64,000 nt of DNA from Streptomyces bicolor (GTDB taxonomy: Bacteria > Actinomycetota > Actinomycetes > Streptomycetales > Streptomycetaceae): NCBI RefSeq assembly GCF_000719285.1, contig NZ_JOFS01000008.1, forward strand, positions 310,001 to 374,000, given 5' to 3'. The position numbers and the translations under genes are program-made. A model generated the notes under the pieces. It did not search any database and was not told where the DNA came from. It saw only the letters and a list, made by a program, of their open reading frames with translations. Position 1 is the stretch's first letter, and each line of letters opens with the position of its first letter. Positions 48,276 through 58,041 of the stretch are shown piece by piece.

Positions 48276-49184
48276 TCACCGCAGTTCCGCCCGGAACACC
48301 GCCGGTGTCATCTCGGTGTGTTGCTGGAAGAACTTGGAGAAGTTCGCGGCGTCCGGAAACCCCACCGCCGCTCCAACTCGCCCGATGGGCATGTCCGTGT
48401 GGGCAAGCAGCCGCTTCGCCTCCAGCACCACGCGCTTGTCGATGAACCCCTTGGGTGTCTCACCGGTGGCGGCGCGCACCGCACGAACCAGGGTTCTCCG
48501 GGAGTAGCCCAGCTGATCGGCATACGCACTCACACTGTGATTGGTGGCAAACCCCCGCTCCACCGCATCCCGGAACAGCGTGAACGTCGTATCCCCCTGC
48601 CCGCGCGCGGCCTCCGCGGAGCTCGCGGCGAGATGGGCCAGGCGCAGCAGGAACGCCGTCAGCGAGTGCCGCAGCACAGCCGTGTGCAGGCTCAGCGGCA
48701 ACGTCGTCGTGTCCTCGTACTCGCGTTGGAGCTGTTCCAGCGCGGACCGGAGGGCGGTGAGCTGAGCGTCGTCAGGGCGCAGCAGGGGCGGCAGGTCGTA
48801 GCGGTAGAGCCCGGTCGCCTCCACCGTGGCACGCGGCAGGAAGCCGGGCTGCATGGTCAGGACGGTGCCCCGGTAGTCGGCGGTACCGGAGAAGCGGTGG
48901 ACCTGGCCGGGGCGGATCCACAGCAGGTCACCGGCGTTCGCCTCGTACTCGGCGAAGTCGATCATGTGGTGGACGGGGCCCTCGCTGAAGAGCATCACGA
49001 CATGGAAGTCGATGCGGTGCACCCGCTCCAGCGGTGCGTCGGCGGCGTGCCAGGTGCGGCCCGTGCCCATCCGGCCGACCTGTATGCCGACGCCGAGGAC
49101 GCTCAGATCGGCCGGGAAGGGAAACGTCCGTATGGCGTCGCCACCTTGAACCCTTGCGTCCGCCATATCCGCCATACCCGCCAT
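48276..49184 (-). CDS. AraC-family transcriptional regulator
   Basis: A regulator of about 302 residues with an N-terminal cupin-like ligand domain (VVMLFSEGPVHHMIDF through LLWIRPGQVHRFSG) and two C-terminal AraC helix-turn-helix motifs (VSAYADQLGYSRRTLVRAVR and IGRVGAAVGFPDAANFSKFF). The start is uncertain: the chosen ATG begins a MAGMADMADARV stretch; a reading up to 49277 is open but looks unlike the family. It lies divergent from the transketolase operon, whose upstream palindrome sits in the space between, so control of that operon or of a neighbouring transporter is possible. Confidence 0.83.
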   Translation of the reverse strand: MAGMADMADARVQGGDAIRTFPFPADLSVLGVGIQVGRMGTGRTWHAADAPLERVHRIDFHVVMLFSEGPVHHMIDFAEYEANAGDLLWIRPGQVHRFSGTADYRGTVLTMQPGFLPRATVEATGLYRYDLPPLLRPDDAQLTALRSALEQLQREYEDTTTLPLSLHTAVLRHSLTAFLLRLAHLAASSAEAARGQGDTTFTLFRDAVERGFATNHSVSAYADQLGYSRRTLVRAVRAATGETPKGFIDKRVVLEAKRLLAHTDMPIGRVGAAVGFPDAANFSKFFQQHTEMTPAVFRAELR

Positions 49185-49291
49185 GTCCGTCTCGTGCCGT
49201 CTCAGTCGTGCGCGCCCCTCGCTCAGCCGTGCGCGGCACTCCTCGCGGTGTCCCACTTTCACCACAGCCTGGCACACGCCGACCTTCCCTC

Positions 49292-49310
49292 GTAAAAGTC
49301 AGACTTTTAC
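49292..49310. promoter_or_regulatory. 19-bp palindrome upstream of the pentose-phosphate operon
   Basis: GTAAAAGT-cag-ACTTTTAC is a perfect inverted repeat with 8-base arms in an unusually AT-rich patch, about 50 bases before the transketolase start. Its position and symmetry suggest a repressor site overlapping the operon promoter. Confidence 0.65.
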
Positions 49311-49361
49311 TTTTGAACGCGTTGGACCAGCCACTTCGCTCCGATCGAGGACTTTTTGAAG

Positions 49362-51437
49362 ATGAGCACGCAGACACCGGACAGCTTCGAATGGACCGAA
49401 CTCGACCGGCGTGCCGTCGACACCGCGCGCCTCTTGGCCGCGGATGCCGTACAGCGAGTCGGCAACGGCCACCCGGGCACCGCGATGAGCCTCGCCCCGG
49501 CCGCGTACACGATCTTTCAGAAGGTGATGCGCCACGATCCCGCCGACCCTGAGTGGACCGGTCGGGATCGTTTCGTCCTCTCCCCCGGCCACACCTCGCT
49601 GACCCTCTACACCCAGCTCTTCCTCGCCGGGTACGAGCTGGAGCTCGGCGACCTGAAGGCGTTCCGGAACCACGGCTCGAAGACGCCGGGCCACCCCGAG
49701 TACGGCCACACCGCCGGCGTCGAGACCACCACCGGCCCGCTGGGCCAGGGGGTCGCCAACGCGGTCGGCATGGCGATGGCCGCCCGCTACGAGCGCGGCC
49801 TGTTCGACCCGGACGCCCCGCAGGGCGAGTCCCCGTTCGACCACACCATCTGGGCGATCGTCTCCGACGGCGACCTTCAGGAGGGCGTCTCCGCCGAGGC
49901 CTCCTCGCTCGCCGGCCACCAGAAGCTCGGCAACCTGGTCTTCCTGTACGACGACAACCACATCTCGATCGAGGGCGACACGGCGACGGCGTTCTCCGAG
50001 GACGTGCTGAAGCGGTACGAGGCGTACGGCTGGCACGTGCAGCGGATCGAGCCCGCGCTGGGCGGCGACATCGACGTCGCCGCGCTGTACGGGGCGCTCA
50101 GGGCGGCGCAGGCCGAGACCGAGCGTCCCTCGATCATCGCGATGCGCACGATCATCGCCTGGCCCGCCCCGAACGCGCAGAACACCGAGGCCTCGCACGG
50201 CTCCGCACTCGGCGCGGAGGAGATCGCCGCCACCAAGCGCATCCTCGGCTTCGACCCCGAGCAGTCCTTCGAGGTCGCCGACGAGGTCCTCGCCCACACC
50301 CGCCGGGCCCTCGACCGGGGCGCCGAGGCGCACGCCGCCTGGGACAAGCAGCTCGGCACGTGGCGGGCCGCCAACGCCGAACGCGCCGCGTTGTTCGACC
50401 GGATCGTCGCCGGCCAGCTGCCCGAGGGCTGGCAGGACGCGCTCCCGGTCTTCGAGGAGGGCAAGTCGGTCGCCACCCGCGCCGCCTCCGGCAAGGTGCT
50501 CCAGGCACTGGGCGCCGCCATCCCCGAGCTGTGGGGCGGTTCCGCCGACCTCGCCGGGTCGAACAACACCACCATCGACAAGACGAGTTCGTTCCTTCCC
50601 GAGGGCAACCCGCTGCCGGAGGCCGACCCGTACGGCCGTACCGTCCACTTCGGCATCCGTGAGTTCTCGATGGCCGCGGAGATGAACGGCATCGCCCTGC
50701 ATGGCAACACCCGCATCTACGGCGGAACGTTCCTGGTGTTCTCCGACTACATGCGCAACGCCGTACGCATGTCCGCCCTGATGCAGCTGCCGGTGACGTA
50801 CGTCTGGACGCACGACTCCATCGGCCTCGGCGAGGACGGCCCGACCCACCAGCCGGTCGAGCACCTGGCCTCGCTGCGCGCCATCCCGGGCCTGAACATC
50901 GTCCGCCCCGCCGACGCCAACGAGACCGCCATCGCCTGGGCCGAGATCCTCCGCCGGCACGCCACCGGCCCGGCCCCGCACGGCCTGGCGCTCACCCGTC
51001 AGGGCGTCCCGACGTACGCGCCCAACTCCGATGCGGCCAAGGGGGGTTACGTCCTGCGGGAGTCCTCGACCGAGACTCCCGAGGTCGTCATCGTCGCCAC
51101 CGGGTCCGAGGTCCAGCTCGCCGTCGCCGCGCGGGAGGTGTTGGAGGCCGAGGGGATCGGTACCCGTGTCGTCTCGATGCCGTCCGTGGAGTGGTTCGAG
51201 GAGCAGCCGCGCGAGTACCGGGAGAGCGTCCTGCCGCCCGCCGTGAAGGCGCGGGTCGCCGTCGAGGCCGGGATCGGGCTCACCTGGTACCGGTTCGTGG
51301 GCGACGCCGGGCGCATCGTCTCGCTGGAGCACTTCGGCGCCTCCGCCGACGCCAAGACCCTGTTCGCCGAGTACGGCTTCACCCCCGAGAACGTCGTGGC
51401 CGCCGCGCGGGAATCCCTCACCGCCGCCCGCGGTTGA
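49362..51437 (+). CDS. tkt: Transketolase
   Basis: Transfers two-carbon ketol units between sugar phosphates using thiamine diphosphate. The 691-residue protein has the N-terminal [14 protein letters not shown] segment, the cofactor motif [14 protein letters not shown] with the following [10 protein letters not shown], the central pyrimidine domain ([20 protein letters not shown]), and the small C-terminal domain. The ATG at 49362 is used; a TTG two codons earlier has better spacing from CGAGG. It heads a six-gene operon (tkt-tal-zwf-opcA-pgi-gnd) that holds the non-oxidative and oxidative pentose-phosphate steps. Streptomyces often carry two sets of these isozymes. Confidence 0.95.
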   Translation: MSTQTPDSFEWTELDRRAVDTARLLAADAVQRVGNGHPGTAMSLAPAAYTIFQKVMRHDPADPEWTGRDRFVLSPGHTSLTLYTQLFLAGYELELGDLKAFRNHGSKTPGHPEYGHTAGVETTTGPLGQGVANAVGMAMAARYERGLFDPDAPQGESPFDHTIWAIVSDGDLQEGVSAEASSLAGHQKLGNLVFLYDDNHISIEGDTATAFSEDVLKRYEAYGWHVQRIEPALGGDIDVAALYGALRAAQAETERPSIIAMRTIIAWPAPNAQNTEASHGSALGAEEIAATKRILGFDPEQSFEVADEVLAHTRRALDRGAEAHAAWDKQLGTWRAANAERAALFDRIVAGQLPEGWQDALPVFEEGKSVATRAASGKVLQALGAAIPELWGGSADLAGSNNTTIDKTSSFLPEGNPLPEADPYGRTVHFGIREFSMAAEMNGIALHGNTRIYGGTFLVFSDYMRNAVRMSALMQLPVTYVWTHDSIGLGEDGPTHQPVEHLASLRAIPGLNIVRPADANETAIAWAEILRRHATGPAPHGLALTRQGVPTYAPNSDAAKGGYVLRESSTETPEVVIVATGSEVQLAVAAREVLEAEGIGTRVVSMPSVEWFEEQPREYRESVLPPAVKARVAVEAGIGLTWYRFVGDAGRIVSLEHFGASADAKTLFAEYGFTPENVVAAARESLTAARG

Positions 51438-51456
51438 TCCGATCGCCAGAAGGAAG

Positions 51457-52605
51457 ATGAGCACAGTGACCACCGAAGCAACCGCGACCGCGGGCACCCT
51501 CAAGCGCCTCTCCGACGAAGGCGTCTCGATCTGGCTGGACGACCTCTCGCGCAAGCGGATCGCGTCCGGCAACCTCGCCGAGCTGATCGCGCACAGGAAC
51601 GTCGTCGGCGTCACCACCAACCCGTCCATCTTCCAGGCCGCCATCGGCTCCGGCGAGGGCTACGAGGAGCAGCTCGCCGACCTCGCGGCGCGGGGCGTCA
51701 CGGTGGACGAGGCCGTGCGCATGATGACCACCGCCGACGTCCGCGCCGCCGCCGACCTCCTGCGGCCCGTGTACGAGGCCACCGGCGGCCGGGACGGCCG
51801 GGTCTCCATCGAAGTCGACCCGCGTCTGGCGCACCACACGGCGGCCACGATCGCCGAGGCCAAGCAGCTCGCCTGGCTGGTCGACCGGCCCAACGTGATG
51901 ATCAAGATCCCGGCGACCAGGGCGGGCCTCCCGGCGATCACCGAGGTCATCGGCCTCGGCATCAGCGTCAACGTCACGCTGATCTTCTCCCTGGAGCGCT
52001 ACCTCGCGGTCATGGACGCCTACCTGGCCGGCCTGGAGAAGGCGGCCGCGAACGGCGTGGACCTGTCCGGCATCCACTCCGTGGCCTCCTTCTTCGTCTC
52101 CCGCGTCGACACCGAGATCGACAAGCGGCTGACGGCGATCGGCACGGACGAGGCCCTCGCGCTCAAGGGGAAGGCGGCCCTCGCCAACGCGCGCCTCGCC
52201 TACGAGGCGTACGAGGAGGTCTTCGGCGGTGACCGCTGGACCGCTCTCGCCGGCGCCAGGGCCAACAAGCAGCGCCCGCTGTGGGCCTCGACGGGGGTGA
52301 AGGACCCGGCGTACAAGGACACCCTGTACGTCGACGAACTGGTCGCCCCCGGCACCGTCAACACGATGCCCGAGGCCACCTTGAACGCCACCGCCGACCA
52401 CGGCGAGATCACCGGCGACACGGTCACCGGCGGCTACGCGCAGGCCCGCGCCGACCTGGCCGCCGTGGAGTCGCTGGGTATCTCGTACGACGAGGTCGTC
52501 ACCCGGTTGGAGGACGAGGGCGTCGCCAAGTTCGAGGTGGCGTGGCAGGACCTGTTGAACGCCGTGAAGAAGTCGCTCAGCAGCAAGGGAGCTGACGCAG
52601 CATGA
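51457..52605 (+). CDS. tal: Transaldolase
   Basis: Moves a dihydroxyacetone unit from sedoheptulose 7-phosphate to glyceraldehyde 3-phosphate. The 382-residue TIM-barrel protein has the signature [10 protein letters not shown] (51-60), the Schiff-base Lys150 in [12 protein letters not shown], and [14 protein letters not shown]. Length fits the longer actinobacterial form. It starts 20 bases after tkt, with GAAGGAAG upstream, and its stop overlaps the zwf start by four bases (ATGA), so the two are co-translated. Confidence 0.95.
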   Translation: MSTVTTEATATAGTLKRLSDEGVSIWLDDLSRKRIASGNLAELIAHRNVVGVTTNPSIFQAAIGSGEGYEEQLADLAARGVTVDEAVRMMTTADVRAAADLLRPVYEATGGRDGRVSIEVDPRLAHHTAATIAEAKQLAWLVDRPNVMIKIPATRAGLPAITEVIGLGISVNVTLIFSLERYLAVMDAYLAGLEKAAANGVDLSGIHSVASFFVSRVDTEIDKRLTAIGTDEALALKGKAALANARLAYEAYEEVFGGDRWTALAGARANKQRPLWASTGVKDPAYKDTLYVDELVAPGTVNTMPEATLNATADHGEITGDTVTGGYAQARADLAAVESLGISYDEVVTRLEDEGVAKFEVAWQDLLNAVKKSLSSKGADAA

Positions 52606-54143
52606 CCTCCGACTGGGACCACGACTGGGACAACCCCCTGCGCGACCCCCGCGACCGCCGCCTCCCCCGTATCGCGGGCCCGTCCGGGCTCGTCATCTTC
52701 GGTGTCACCGGCGACCTGTCCCGGAAGAAGCTGATGCCGGCCGTGTACGACCTCGCCAACCGCGGGATGCTGCCGCCGGGCTTCTCGCTCGTCGGGTTCG
52801 CCCGCCGGGACTGGGAGGACGAGGACTTCGCGCAGATCGTGCACGACTCGGTGCGCGAGCACGCCCGCACCGAGTTCCGCGAGGAGGTCTGGCAGCAGCT
52901 CTCCGACGGCATGCGGTTCATCCCGGGCGACTTCGACGACGACACGGCGTTCGACAAGCTGCGCCGGACGGTCGACGAGCTGGACGCGGCGCGCGGCACG
53001 AGCGGAAACTACGCCTTCTATCTCTCCGTACCGCCGAAGTTCTTCCCGAAGGTCGTCCAGCAGCTGAAGAAGCACGGCCTGGCGGACGCCCCCGAGGGGT
53101 CGTGGCGGCGCGCGGTCATCGAAAAGCCCTTCGGCAGCGACCTCGCGAGCGCCCGTGAGCTGAACGCGATCGTGCACGACGTGTTCGACCCGGAGCAGGT
53201 CTTCCGCATCGACCACTACCTGGGCAAGGAGACCGTCCAGAACATCCTGGCGCTGCGCTTCGCGAACCAGATGTTCGAGCCGATCTGGAACCGGTCGTAC
53301 GTCGACCACATCCAGATCACGATGGCCGAGGACATCGGCATCGGCGGCCGGGCGGGCTACTACGACGGCATCGGCTCGGCCCGTGACGTCATCCAGAACC
53401 ACCTGCTCCAGCTGATGGCGCTCACCGCGATGGAGGAGCCGGCCGCCTTCGACGCGGCGTCGCTGCTCACCGAGAAGCTGAAGGTGCTCAAGGCGGTGAA
53501 GCTGCCGGAGAACCTGGGCGAGCACACCGTGCGCGGGCAGTACGCGGGCGGCTGGCAGGGCGGTGAGCAGGTACTGGGGTATCTGCAGGAAGACGGCATC
53601 GACCCGAAGTCGAAGACCGACACGTACGCCGCCATCAAGCTGAACATCGACAACCGGCGCTGGGCGGGCGTGCCGTTCTACCTGCGCACCGGCAAGCGGC
53701 TCGGGCGGCGGGTCACGGAGATCGCCGTCGTCTTCCAGCGGGCGCCGCACTCCCCGTTCGACTCCACCGCCACCGAGGAGCTCGGCCAGAACGCCATCGT
53801 CATCCGGGTCCAGCCGGACGAGGGTGTGACGGTGCGGTTCGGCTCCAAGGTGCCGGGCACCTCGATGGAGATCCGGGACGTGACGATGGACTTCGCGTAC
53901 GGCGAGTCCTTCACGGAGTCCTCGCCCGAGGCGTACGAGCGGCTCATCCTGGATGTCCTCCTCGGGGACGCCAATTTGTTCCCCCGTCACCAGGAAGTGG
54001 AAGAGTCCTGGAGGATCCTCGACCCGATCGAGGAGTACTGGGACAGGCACGGCAAGCCGGCGCGGTACGCGTCCGGGAGCTGGGGACCCGAGGAAGCCGA
54101 CGAGATGCTCGCACGAGACGGACGGAGCTGGCGCAGGCCATGA
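52602..54143 (+). CDS. zwf: Glucose-6-phosphate dehydrogenase
   Basis: Oxidises glucose 6-phosphate to 6-phosphogluconolactone with NADP reduction, the entry of the oxidative pentose-phosphate pathway. The 513-residue enzyme shows the nucleotide-binding [10 protein letters not shown] (34-43), EKPFGSDL and the active-site signature RIDHYLGKE (202-210). The start overlaps tal, and the stop overlaps opcA by four bases. OpcA, encoded next, is its assembly/activating partner in actinobacteria and cyanobacteria. Confidence 0.96.
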   Translation: MTSDWDHDWDNPLRDPRDRRLPRIAGPSGLVIFGVTGDLSRKKLMPAVYDLANRGMLPPGFSLVGFARRDWEDEDFAQIVHDSVREHARTEFREEVWQQLSDGMRFIPGDFDDDTAFDKLRRTVDELDAARGTSGNYAFYLSVPPKFFPKVVQQLKKHGLADAPEGSWRRAVIEKPFGSDLASARELNAIVHDVFDPEQVFRIDHYLGKETVQNILALRFANQMFEPIWNRSYVDHIQITMAEDIGIGGRAGYYDGIGSARDVIQNHLLQLMALTAMEEPAAFDAASLLTEKLKVLKAVKLPENLGEHTVRGQYAGGWQGGEQVLGYLQEDGIDPKSKTDTYAAIKLNIDNRRWAGVPFYLRTGKRLGRRVTEIAVVFQRAPHSPFDSTATEELGQNAIVIRVQPDEGVTVRFGSKVPGTSMEIRDVTMDFAYGESFTESSPEAYERLILDVLLGDANLFPRHQEVEESWRILDPIEEYWDRHGKPARYASGSWGPEEADEMLARDGRSWRRP

Positions 54144-55075
54144 AGATCGACCTGACCGACACCACGGCAAGCAAGATCAACAAGGCGCTGGTGCAGGGCC
54201 GCCGCGCGATCGGCACACCGGCCGTGGGCATGGTCCTGACGATGGTCATCGTCACGGACGAGGAGAACGCGTACGACTCGATCAAGGCGGCGGAGGAGGC
54301 CTCGCACGAGCACCCCGCGCGCACCCTGGTCGTCATCAAGCGGCACGCCCGCACCCCGCGCGACCGCACCCGCTCCCATCTCGACGCCGAGGTCCGGGTG
54401 GGCGCCGACGCCGGCACCGGCGAGACGGTCGTGCTGCGCATGTACGGCGAGGTGTCCGAGCACGCCGACTCGGTGGTGCTGCCGCTGCTGCTGCCGGACG
54501 CCCCGGTCGTGGTGTGGTGGCCGGTGGACGCGCCCGAGAACCCCTCGAAGGACCCGCTGGGCGCGCTCGCCCAGCGCCGGATCACCGACCTGTACACCAC
54601 CGAGACGCCGCTGTCGGACCTGGAGATGCGCGCCCGCTCCTACGCGCCCGGCGACACCGACCTCGCCTGGACCCGGCTCACCCCCTGGCGTTCCATGCTC
54701 GCGGCGGCCCTGGACCAGGCCCGGGTGCCGATCGTCTCGGCGGCCGTGGAGGCCGAGGCCGACAACCCGGCCGCCGAGCTGCTGGCCCGCTGGCTGGAGG
54801 CCCGCCTCCATGTCACCGCCGAGCGCGTCGTCACCGCCGGACCGGTCGTCACGGGCGTGCGCCTGGGCACCGAGAACGGCGAGATCGTCATCGACCGCCC
54901 CGAGGGCCCGCTGGCCACGCTGCACCTGCCGGGCCAGCCGTCGCGCACCCTCGCGCTGAAGGTCCGCACCACCTCCGAACTCATCGCCGAGGAGCTCAGG
55001 CGCCTCGACGCGGACGAGATGTACGCCGTCGCCCTGCGGGGCGAGAGCACCAAGGAGACGCCCTCCCATGACTGA
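54140..55075 (+). CDS. opcA: Glucose-6-phosphate dehydrogenase assembly protein OpcA
   Basis: A 311-residue protein that aids assembly and redox-dependent activity of glucose-6-phosphate dehydrogenase. Recognised by the conserved central segment [18 protein letters not shown] and the [18 protein letters not shown] stretch, followed by the helical [20 protein letters not shown] region. It overlaps zwf at the start (ATGA) and pgi at the end by eight bases, keeping the Zwf/OpcA ratio fixed by coupled translation. Confidence 0.93.
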   Translation: MKIDLTDTTASKINKALVQGRRAIGTPAVGMVLTMVIVTDEENAYDSIKAAEEASHEHPARTLVVIKRHARTPRDRTRSHLDAEVRVGADAGTGETVVLRMYGEVSEHADSVVLPLLLPDAPVVVWWPVDAPENPSKDPLGALAQRRITDLYTTETPLSDLEMRARSYAPGDTDLAWTRLTPWRSMLAAALDQARVPIVSAAVEAEADNPAAELLARWLEARLHVTAERVVTAGPVVTGVRLGTENGEIVIDRPEGPLATLHLPGQPSRTLALKVRTTSELIAEELRRLDADEMYAVALRGESTKETPSHD

Positions 55076-56720
55076 GACTCCCGTGCTCACCCAGCGCCCC
55101 GAATGGGCGGCCCTGGCGGACCACCGCGCGGACGTGCTGCAGCGCCCGCGGCTGCGGGAGCTGTTCGCCGCCGATCCCTCCCGCGCCGAGCGGTACGTCG
55201 TGCGGGTCGGCGATCTGCGCATCGACTACTCCAAGCACCTGATCAACGACGAGACCCTCGCCCTGCTGCGGGAACTGGCCACCGCCACCGATGTGTTCGG
55301 GCTGCGCGACGCCATGTTCCGCGGCGAGAGGATCAACGTCACCGAGGACCGGGCGGTGCTGCACACCGCGCTGCGGGCGCCGAGGGACGCGGTGGTCGAG
55401 GTGGACGGCGAGAACGTCGTGCCCAAGGTGCACGCGGTGCTCGACCAGATGAGCGCGTTCGCCGACCGCGTCCGCTCCGGCGAGTGGACCGGCCACACGG
55501 GCCGCCGTATCCGCAACGTCGTGAACATCGGCATCGGCGGCTCCGACCTCGGTCCCGCCATGGCGTACGAGGCTCTGCGCCCGTTCACGGCACGGGAGTT
55601 GACGTTCCGGTTCGTCTCCAACGTGGACGGTGCCGACCTGCACGAGGCGGTCCGGGACCTGGATCCGGCGGAGACGCTGTTCATCGTCGCGTCCAAGACG
55701 TTCACCACGATCGAGACGATCACCAACGCCACGTCGGCCCGTTCCTGGCTGCTGGCCGGTCTCGGCGGCGAAGACAAGGCGGTCGCCAAGCACTTCGTCG
55801 CCCTGTCGACCAACGCCGGCAAGGTCACCGAGTTCGGCATCGACCCGGACAACATGTTCGAGTTCTGGGACTGGGTCGGCGGACGGTACTCGTACGACTC
55901 GGCGATCGGGCTCTCGCTGATGATCGCCATCGGCCCGCAGCGCTTCCGGGAGATGCTCGACGGCTTCCGCATCGTCGACGAGCACTTCAAGAGCGCGCCC
56001 GCCGAGGCCAACGCCCCGCTGACGCTGGGCCTGTTGGGCATCTGGTACGGCAATTTCTTCGGTGCCGAGTCGCATGCGGTGCTGCCGTACTCGCACTACC
56101 TGTCGAAGTTCACGGCGTACCTGCAGCAGCTGGACATGGAGTCCAACGGCAAGTCGGTGGACCGCGAGGGCCGGCGCGTGGGCTGGGAGACCGGTCCGGT
56201 GGTGTGGGGCACGCCCGGCACCAACGGGCAGCACGCCTACTACCAGTTGATCCACCAGGGCACCCGGCTGATCCCGGCCGACCTGGTCGGCTTCGCCCGG
56301 CCGGTCGCCGAGCTGAGCGACGAACTCAAGGCGCAGCACGACCTGTTGATGGCGAACCTCTTCGCGCAGGGCCAGGCGCTCGCCTTCGGCAAGACGGCGG
56401 ACGAGGTGCGCGCGGAGGGCGTGCCCGAGGAGCAGGTGCCGCACCGCACCTTCCTGGGCAACCACCCGACCACCACGATCCTCGCCCCCGAGCTGACCCC
56501 GTCGGTCCTCGGCCAGCTGGTCGCCCTCTACGAACACAAGGTCTTCGTCCAGGGCGCCGTGTGGAACATCGACTCCTTCGACCAGTGGGGCGTGGAGCTG
56601 GGCAAGGTCCTCGCCAAGCGGGTCGAGCCCGCCCTGACCGAGGGCGCCGATGTCCCCGGTCTCGACGCCTCCACCGCCGCCCTCGTGGCCGCCTACCGTG
56701 ATCTCAAGGAAGTGAACTGA
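55068..56720 (+). CDS. pgi: Glucose-6-phosphate isomerase
   Basis: Interconverts glucose 6-phosphate and fructose 6-phosphate, allowing carbon to cycle back into the oxidative pathway. The 550-residue protein shows the two family signatures, around [16 protein letters not shown] and [16 protein letters not shown], as well as [10 protein letters not shown] with the phosphate-binding loop. The first signature reads YSYDSAIG rather than the more usual YSxxSAIG with serine/threonine. It overlaps opcA by eight bases and is followed after one base by gnd. Confidence 0.95.
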   Translation: MTETPVLTQRPEWAALADHRADVLQRPRLRELFAADPSRAERYVVRVGDLRIDYSKHLINDETLALLRELATATDVFGLRDAMFRGERINVTEDRAVLHTALRAPRDAVVEVDGENVVPKVHAVLDQMSAFADRVRSGEWTGHTGRRIRNVVNIGIGGSDLGPAMAYEALRPFTARELTFRFVSNVDGADLHEAVRDLDPAETLFIVASKTFTTIETITNATSARSWLLAGLGGEDKAVAKHFVALSTNAGKVTEFGIDPDNMFEFWDWVGGRYSYDSAIGLSLMIAIGPQRFREMLDGFRIVDEHFKSAPAEANAPLTLGLLGIWYGNFFGAESHAVLPYSHYLSKFTAYLQQLDMESNGKSVDREGRRVGWETGPVVWGTPGTNGQHAYYQLIHQGTRLIPADLVGFARPVAELSDELKAQHDLLMANLFAQGQALAFGKTADEVRAEGVPEEQVPHRTFLGNHPTTTILAPELTPSVLGQLVALYEHKVFVQGAVWNIDSFDQWGVELGKVLAKRVEPALTEGADVPGLDASTAALVAAYRDLKEVN

Positions 56721-56721
56721 C

Positions 56722-57600
56722 ATGAAGCTCGGTCTCATCGGTCTCGGCAAGATGGGCGGCAACATGCGCGAGCGCATCCGCCGCGCCGGCCACACCGTCA
56801 TCGGCTACGACCGCAACCCCGACGTTTCCGACGTCGGGAGCCTCGAAGAGCTGGTCCAGCAGCTCGACGCGCCGCGCACGGTCTGGGTGATGGTCCCGGC
56901 CGGCACCGCCACCCAGACCGTCATCGACGAGCTCAAGGACCTGCTGTCGCCCGGCGACACGGTCGTCGACGGCGGCAACTCCCGCTGGACCGACGACGAG
57001 AAGCACGCCGCCGAACTCGGCATCAAGGGCATCGGCTTCGTCGACGCGGGCGTCTCCGGCGGCGTGTGGGGCCTGCAGAACGGCTACGCGCTGATGGTCG
57101 GCGGCGACAAGGAGCACGTGGAGCGGCTGCAGCCGATCTTCGAGGCGCTCAAGCCGGAGGGCCCCTACGGCTACGTCCACGCCGGCCGGGTCGGTGCCGG
57201 GCACTTCTCGAAGATGGTCCACAACGGCATCGAGTACGCCATGATGCAGGCCTACGCCGAGGGCTGGGAGCTCCTGGAGAAGGTCAACTCGGTGGACAAC
57301 GTCCGTGAGGTGTTCCGCTCCTGGCAGGAGGGCACCGTGATCCGCTCCTGGCTGCTGGACCTCGCGGTGAACGCCCTCGACGAGGACGAGCACCTGGAGA
57401 AGCTGCGCGGCTATGCGGAGGACTCCGGCGAGGGCCGGTGGACCGTGGAGGCGGCCATCGACAACGCGGTGCCGCTGCCCGCGATCACCGCTTCGCTCTT
57501 CGCCCGGTTCGCGTCCCGCCAGGACGACTCCCCGCAGATGAAGATGATCGCGGCGCTGCGCAACCAGTTCGGCGGGCACGCCGTCGAGTCGAAGAAGTAG
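56722..57600 (+). CDS. gnd: 6-phosphogluconate dehydrogenase, short form
   Basis: Decarboxylates 6-phosphogluconate to ribulose 5-phosphate. The 292-residue protein is the short (about 300-residue) form rather than the 470-residue one. It has the Rossmann motif LIGLGKMGGNM (5-15), VMVPAG, DGGNSRW, the substrate segment VSGGVWGLQNGYALMVGG and catalytic Lys164 in HFSKMVHNGIEY. Asp30 after the second strand (IGYDRN) favours NAD over NADP. It is the last gene of the operon; the broken histidine-phosphatase gene follows after six bases. Confidence 0.92.
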   Translation: MKLGLIGLGKMGGNMRERIRRAGHTVIGYDRNPDVSDVGSLEELVQQLDAPRTVWVMVPAGTATQTVIDELKDLLSPGDTVVDGGNSRWTDDEKHAAELGIKGIGFVDAGVSGGVWGLQNGYALMVGGDKEHVERLQPIFEALKPEGPYGYVHAGRVGAGHFSKMVHNGIEYAMMQAYAEGWELLEKVNSVDNVREVFRSWQEGTVIRSWLLDLAVNALDEDEHLEKLRGYAEDSGEGRWTVEAAIDNAVPLPAITASLFARFASRQDDSPQMKMIAALRNQFGGHAVESKK

Positions 57601-57606
57601 CCGGCA

Positions 57607-57843
57607 GTGGGGGATCTTCTGCTCGTCCGCAACGGCGAGACGGAGTGAAGCAGGTCGGGACAGCACACCAGCTGGACCGACCTGCCCCTCACCCAGGACG
57701 GCGAGGAACAGGCCAAGTCCCTCGCCCCGCTCCTGTCCGGCCGGACCTTCTCCCTGGCGCTCACCAGCCCGCTGCGCCGCGCCGTCCGCACCGCCGAACT
57801 GGCGGGCGTCACCGGGGCCGTACCGGACCCCGACCTGCACTGA
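57607..57843 (+). pseudogene. Broken histidine phosphatase (phosphoglycerate mutase-like)
   Basis: The reading LLLVRNGETE*SRSGQ shows three lesions. The catalytic histidine of the RHGE motif is Asn. The Trp codon after ETE is TGA. The frame also ends in TGA after PDPDLH, where homologues continue into the EWxYGxYEG region. Between the stops it still reads cleanly (PLTQDGEEQAKSLAPLLSGR and TSPLRRAVRTAEL). Directly after comes a dispersed repeat, and then EYGVSTEH, likely the original continuation. It is a clear pseudogene, probably interrupted by the repeat. Confidence 0.8.
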
Positions 57844-57945
57844 GGGTCCCCCCTCTGGGGGAGGGAGTACGGCGTGTCGACGGAGCACGGTCGGCCGGTG
57901 ATCGCGGTGGGGGCACCTCCCACGCCCTTTAGGCAGTGGGGGAGG
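57844..57945 (+). repeat. Two dispersed Streptomyces repeat elements
   Basis: The first (57844-57863) has CCCCCC-TCT-GGGGG pairing; the second (about 57906-57945) has GGGGGCACCTCCCAC followed later by GTGGGGGAGG, able to fold as a long hairpin. Both resemble the repeat in lacZ at 22911. The second may act as terminator of the pentose-phosphate operon. From 57946 to 58041 I see no gene. Confidence 0.55.
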
Positions 57946-58041
57946 AACACCAGCGCCTGATCTCCTCGCCTTCCAGTGTCCTTCCTGAGCCGGTCGGCGG
58001 CGAGTTGACAGGTTCGGCGGCCGGCGTCAGAGTCCCGGCTG

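Noticed and set aside
57601..57606. TGA inside the histidine-phosphatase frame as a selenocysteine or recoding site
   Set aside because: The codon replaces a tryptophan, the catalytic histidine is also lost and a repeat ends the frame, so pseudogenisation explains it.
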